Shown piece after piece: positions 52,201 to 58,200 of a stretch of DNA of 64,000 bases. The position numbers and the translations under genes are program-made. The DNA is from Limnothrix sp. CACIAM 69d. Its GTDB lineage: Bacteria; Cyanobacteriota; Cyanobacteriia; CACIAM-69d. Positions within the stretch are counted from its first letter, which is position 1. The number at the start of each line of letters is the position of its first letter. Location of the stretch: positions 1 through 64,000 of the forward strand of contig MKGP02000067.1 in the NCBI GenBank assembly GCA_001913845.2. Reading direction: 5' to 3'. Under the pieces are notes generated by a model. The model was given only the letters and a program-made list of their open reading frames with translations. It made no database searches and was not told the origin of the DNA.

Positions 52201-55200
52201 GTTTTGGGGAGGCAGCAGGGGGGAATGTTCCCAACGCACCGCCGGATCCTCAAAGGCCCACCACCCATCCAGCAGCGCAACGGTGATGGTTTGGCAGTCC
52301 GATTTGCGGGTTAGCTCATTCAGCAGCAGCAGGCCACCGGGTTTGAGCAATTTGGCCAGGTGACTGAGCGATCGCTGAATTTGGCGCGTGGCGTGAACCA
52401 CATTGGTCGCAACGATCGCGTCGTAGACCCCCAATTCAAAGCCTTGGGCTTCGGCGGGGCGATCAAGATCAAACAGCCGGAACTGCATGAAAGGATAGGT
52501 CTGGCCAAAGGCCGCCTTACCCGCCTGCAAAAAGCTTTGGGACACGTCGGTGAAGTCATACACCAGCCGATCGGCCAAGGCGGCCACGGCCGGTAGCGTA
52601 AATTGCGTGGTGGAACCGGTTCCCGCACCCACTTCCAAAACCCGCAGGGGCCGCCCCGGTTGGGCTGTCATCCCGCCGCCCAGGGCCGCCGCCAACACCT
52701 GGTTGAAGTGATCCACCCAGGGATTGTCGCGATACATCCCCGTCACCAAATCCAGGGATGAGTCTGGGAACAGGATTTCCGTGGCCAATTTCTGCCCCTG
52801 AAGAACGGCCCCGTAGTCCGCCACGGTCAAACAGGCTTCGAGCACCCGAGTGAAGCCCACCATATCCGGGTAGCGCTGCACAAAATCCCGGTGGCGATCG
52901 GTCAAGGTTGTGAGGGCGGCCCGGATGGCCGGCAGGGCTGGGCCCGATCGAACCGCTTCCCCATCCCCCCGCAGTTCCAACACTTGCTGGGCCGCCAGCA
53001 AGTTGCAGTGGGCCTTCAGGAGGCGATCGTATTTAGGCGATCGATAGAGCCGTTGTCGCAACTGCTCCAGCGTCCGCCACTCTCCCGGGGCCGGAAACAG
53101 ATCAAACTCCACCCAAACCCGGATCAGATACCAGCGGCTGAGGTCGTCGAGTTCCTCAAGGGATTGGATATAGCGGGGCACATCCAGGGTCGATCGGGTC
53201 ACGTAGTCTTGGGCCGCCAACCGGGCTGATTGGCCCGGATCGGGCACCGTCGGCATCGAGTCAGCCCTGTGATCCGTCAAAGGGGCTGACGGGCGGAATC
53301 CCAGCAGATCCAGCACCTTGGCGGAAGCCCGCAGGGGAAGGGCCTGGCGCAGGCCCCGTTGCCAAACCATGGCGAACGATCGCAGGCCCAGGGCGCGCCC
53401 CATGGCCTGCACCCCCCATTGGGCGAGGCGGGCCCGGCCGACTTCCGTGGACAATTGGCCCACATCTCCCCAAAATCCCCAATTGATCACCGAGGAGGAT
53501 AGGCCTTGCACGTCTTGGAGATAGGTGGCAAAGGCATCTTCAAAGGCACAGGCGGCCACATAGTTGGCGCTGCCGGGCGTGGGCGCAAAGGAAGCCAGGG
53601 AGGAGAAGAATAGAACGAAGTCGAGGGGATCTTCGCGCAGGGCTTCGATCAGGGCCACGCTGCCGGCCACCTTGGGGGCGAGCACAGTGCGATAGGCCTT
53701 GGCCGGCATGGCGGTCAGGGGATGATTATCCAAAACCATGGCGGAATGGATCGCCCCGGTGATGGGGCCAAACTGTTGTCGGGCCTGGGTCAGGGCCGCC
53801 CGCAACGCCGCCCGATCGCTCACATCCGCCTGTAGATACAGGGCATCACCGCCCCGTTGGCGAATTTGGGCGATCGCCTGGGTTTGGCGCTCTCCTTGGG
53901 GCGATCGCCCGAGCAACACCAACCGGGCCCGCACCTGATCCGCCAGCCATTGGGCCACCTCCAGCCCCACCCCGGACGCACCGCCCACAATCAGGTAAAC
54001 ACCCCGATCCCGCAGGGTCGGCTCGGGATTCGCAGTTGCCGGGGTCGGTTCTGCCTCGGCCATGCCTCGCACCCAACGCTCACCCGATCGCCAGGCCACC
54101 TCCAGGGCCCCATCGCTCCCCAGTTCCCCGACAATTTGGGCCGCCGCTTGGGCGGGATCCGTTGCCTCTAAATCAACGCAAACCACGGGCAGGCTGGGAC
54201 ATTCAGCGCGGCAGGCCCGGCCTAACCCGATCGCCGGTGCGGCCCAAGGCTGCATGAGTCGATCGCCCGGAACCACCGATTGGGCCCTTTGGGTCACAAT
54301 TCGCAACAGGGGCAGCGGATCGTGACGGTGGGCCAGAACTTGAATGCCTTGCAAGAACGCCCAGGAATCATCCACCGCGTCCTGCCAGTCGCAGGCATCA
54401 ATCATCCCCAAAAAGTCAATGCTGGCGATCGGGGTTGTCTGGGCCAGCCAATTGCGCCACAGGGTTTCTCCCGCCAAGGGATTGAGGGTCAGCACCTGGC
54501 TGGTTTCCCCCAAGCTGCGATAGTGCTGGGCTAGGGCTTCTGCCCAAGGGGAGGACGATCGCTGAATAATCAAATGCAGCCCTGACCGTTGGGACGGGGC
54601 AACCGGCAGAGGAGCCGCAAACCAACGCGGCACCAACAGGCGAAAGTCTTCTTGATCAGTGGGCTGTTCAATAAACTGATCGATCGGCTGAGGGGCAGCG
54701 GACGATCCAGCAGACGATCCAGAGGGAGAAAACATCAACTCTTCATCCGCCTCCACGGGCCAGTAGCGCACTCGTTCAAAGGGATAGGTGGGCAGGGTCA
54801 ACAGACGGCGGGGCTGTGATCGGGGCAAGGCTTCCCAATCGGGATCTCCCCCTTGAACCCACCACCGGGCAATTTTGGCGTAGCGCCGCGCGGCCCAAAG
54901 GTCGGGCAAGGTGGGAGCCTCGGCCTCGGCGGCCTCCTGGCTTTGGGGCGTGACACGGTTCGCCCACCCCTGAGGCAGGGCCGCTTCGGTTAAAAAGGCC
55001 TGCCACTGTTCACAGCAGTCCGCCGCCGAGGCCGCCACCAGGGCCAAACGATGGGGCATGGCGGCCCGGCCCACCTGCAACGTCCAAGCAAAATCGCGCC
55101 AAGCATCGCCATCGGGGGATAAGTCCCGCAGGTATTGCAGCAGTTGCTCCACTTGGGCCCGCAAGGCGGCGGCGGATTTGGCTGAAACAACGATGATTTC

Positions 55201-58200
55201 CTCAGCGATTTCCTCGGTTGTTTTGGTTTCGCCAGTTCCGGCATCGGTTGCCCCGTCAACGGCTCGATCGCCTGCGGGAAGGGGGGTTGCTGAACCGGGA
55301 ACCGGCGACAGCTCCCGCCGGACGGACTCCGGCCCCTCTTGCACAATCAAATGCACATTGGCTCCCCCAGCCCCAAAGCTGCTGAGGGCCGCCCGCCTTG
55401 GGCGGTGAGTTTCGGTGGGCCAAGGGGTGCGATCGGTTTGCAAATAAAACGGAGTTTCCGCAAACGGAATCAGTGGGTTTGGCGTTTCGCTGTGGCGAGA
55501 AGGCACCAGTTCGCGGTGCTGGAACTGCAAGAGAATTTTGGTTAAACCGGCAATGCCCGCCGCCGATTCCAGGTGGCCAATGTTGGACTTGACAGAGCCG
55601 ATCGCACAAATTTGGTTGGCTTCGGTGTGTTTGCGCCAAGCCTCCGTTAGGCCCCGAATCTCGATCGGATCCCCGAGGGCGGTTCCTGTGCCATGGGCTT
55701 CCACATATTGAATCGTGGCGGGATCAACCTCCGCCTGTTCCAAGGCATCCAAAATCAAATCCGCTTGGGCCAGGGGATTGGGCACGGTATAGCCCTGGGT
55801 GCGGCCGGCGGAGTTCATGGCCGATCCCAAAATTACGCCCCGGATTCGATCGCCCGCCGCCAGGGCATCGGCCAGGGGACGAATCAGAATCGCCCCCACG
55901 CCTTCACCATCCACAAACCCGTTGGCCCCCGCCCCAAAGGCCCGGCATTGGTCACCGGGTGCAAGCATTCGCAACTGGCTGAGGTTCACCAGGTGCAGGG
56001 GATGCAAAATCAGGTTCACCCCTCCCGCGATCGCGGCTCGACATTCACCCCGCCGAATGCTTTCACAGGCCAAGTGAATCGCCGCCAACGAGGAAGAGCA
56101 GGCCGTATCCACGCTCACGCTGGGCCCTTGAAAGTCAAACAGCCAGGAGGTGCGATTAGCCACGGACCAAAAGGCCGCATGGGCCCCGGCCCGTTGCCCC
56201 CGTTGCCACTGCTCGATCGCGTAGAGCTGGTAGTTGCTGTAGGTAATTCCCGCAAAAACCCCCACATCATTGCGATTCCCCGACAACCGCCGACCCGCCG
56301 CCCGATCGCCCTCGGCCTTGGCCCGGCGAACGGCCGCTTTCAGGCGCTGGGGCGGATAGCCCGCATCTTCCAAACAGGCCCAAACGGTTTCCAAAAACAC
56401 CCGTTCTTGGGGATCCATATCCCGTGCTTCCCGGGGGGAGATGCCAAAGAAGGCCGCATCAAATTTATCCGCGTCCTGAATGAACCCACCCCAGCGGCTG
56501 TAGCTCTGGCGATCGCCCCCCTCGGGGTCAAAAATCTGCTGCCAATCGAAGCGATCGGCGGGCACTTCTTGAATGGCGCTGCGACCTTCGGCCAGGGTTT
56601 GCCAAAAGGCTGCCAAGGTTTCGCCCTGGGGATAGCGACCCGCCAGCCCCACGATCGCCAAGGGTTGGTCACCGTTGGCGGGTAGGGAGTCCAGGGCCAA
56701 AAGGGCCGCTGCCTCGGGGGCCACCGGAGGGCGATCGGGTTCCTCGGCGGTGAAGGGGGCCGCGCTGGGAGCAGCGGGAGCCACCGGGTCGATCGCGGGC
56801 ATTTCGGGGGCCAGGGAGTGAGTCGCCGGGGAGTCGATCACGATCGAAGGGGTTGACACCGAATGGCTGGACGGTGAGTGAGGGTGCGTTGGACTTGTTA
56901 ACGCGGGACTGGGGGCCGGGGGCAAGGAACTGGCATGGTTTTGATCGAAATAAGCCCCTAAACGACTGAGGGTGGGGTATTCATAGAGCAAGGTTTTGGA
57001 CAGGGCCCCGTAGTGACGCTCCAGGGCTTCGGTTAACTGCAACACCGTCAGCGAATCCACCCCCATCGCCTCAAAGGTGGCCTCGGTGGCCAGTTCGGCG
57101 GGATCCATTTTCAAAACTTGGGCAAAAATTCCCTTCAGGGTTGCCCGATGGCTGGTGACCGGTTGGGGCGATCGCCCGGATTCTGGGCCAGACAGAGCAT
57201 CTGTGTTGGCGCTGGCGCTCCCCGCGTCGGCATTCTTGGTACTGGTCTGGGTGCGCGGGTTCGCGCCGGGATCAGTGGCCAACCGGGGGGCGATCGGGAG
57301 CAAGGCCGTTTCGGGGATCCAACCGTCACTTTCCGCCACAATCACGTGATAGGGCGCACTGACCGGGCCGATCGCGCTGGCCGCCGGAGATCCGAGGGCG
57401 ATCGCCCGAACCCCCTGAAACCCTGTGCTAACCAAATGGGCTTCCCAACCTTGGGGATCCAACAGGGGGCCCCCGGGCAGGCGTTGTTGATCAGGATCAT
57501 GGGCCCACCAGCCCTTGGTGACCCCAAAGGTCATGGTGGAGAAAAGCTGGCTGGAGGTGGCTTCCGCCAAAATCAGCAGGCCATGGCTGCCCAGTAGCAA
57601 CTTCGCCCGACTCAGGGTGGCATCCATATTTGCCGTGGCATGGAGCACATTGGCCGCCAAGACCACATCGAAACTCCCCGGGGTGAATCCCTGGGCGATC
57701 GGATCCTGTTCAATGTTCAAGGTTTGGAACTGGCAGCCGCGATAGTGACCCAGGCGATCGGTGGCTCGGCGCACCAAGGCGGGGGAAATATCGGTGAAAA
57801 CGTAGCTGAGTTGCGGGTGATCTTGCAGGGCCGCCAACACGACGGCGGCCGTGGCTCCCGTACCTGCTCCAATTTCCAGAATTCGCAGGGGGCGATCGGG
57901 GCCCCGTTCCGCTTGCCAGGCCGCCAACACCGCCACCACCGTGGCATTCATTCGCTCGGCCAAAGACCCACTGGCATAGACCGGAGCCACCAACTCACTG
58001 GAACCCTGGGGAAACAGAATTTCATGGCCCGCCACTTCACCCCGCCACAGCCGGGGATATTGCGCCACGCAGGCGGACAGCAACTGGAGATGGGGAGTCA
58101 GTTCAGGGAACTGCTGGGCCACTCGATCGCGCACCGATTCCCACTGGGCGGCCTGGTCGCGCCACCCGGGTCGGGCCGCCGCCGCTTCCCACAGGGGAAA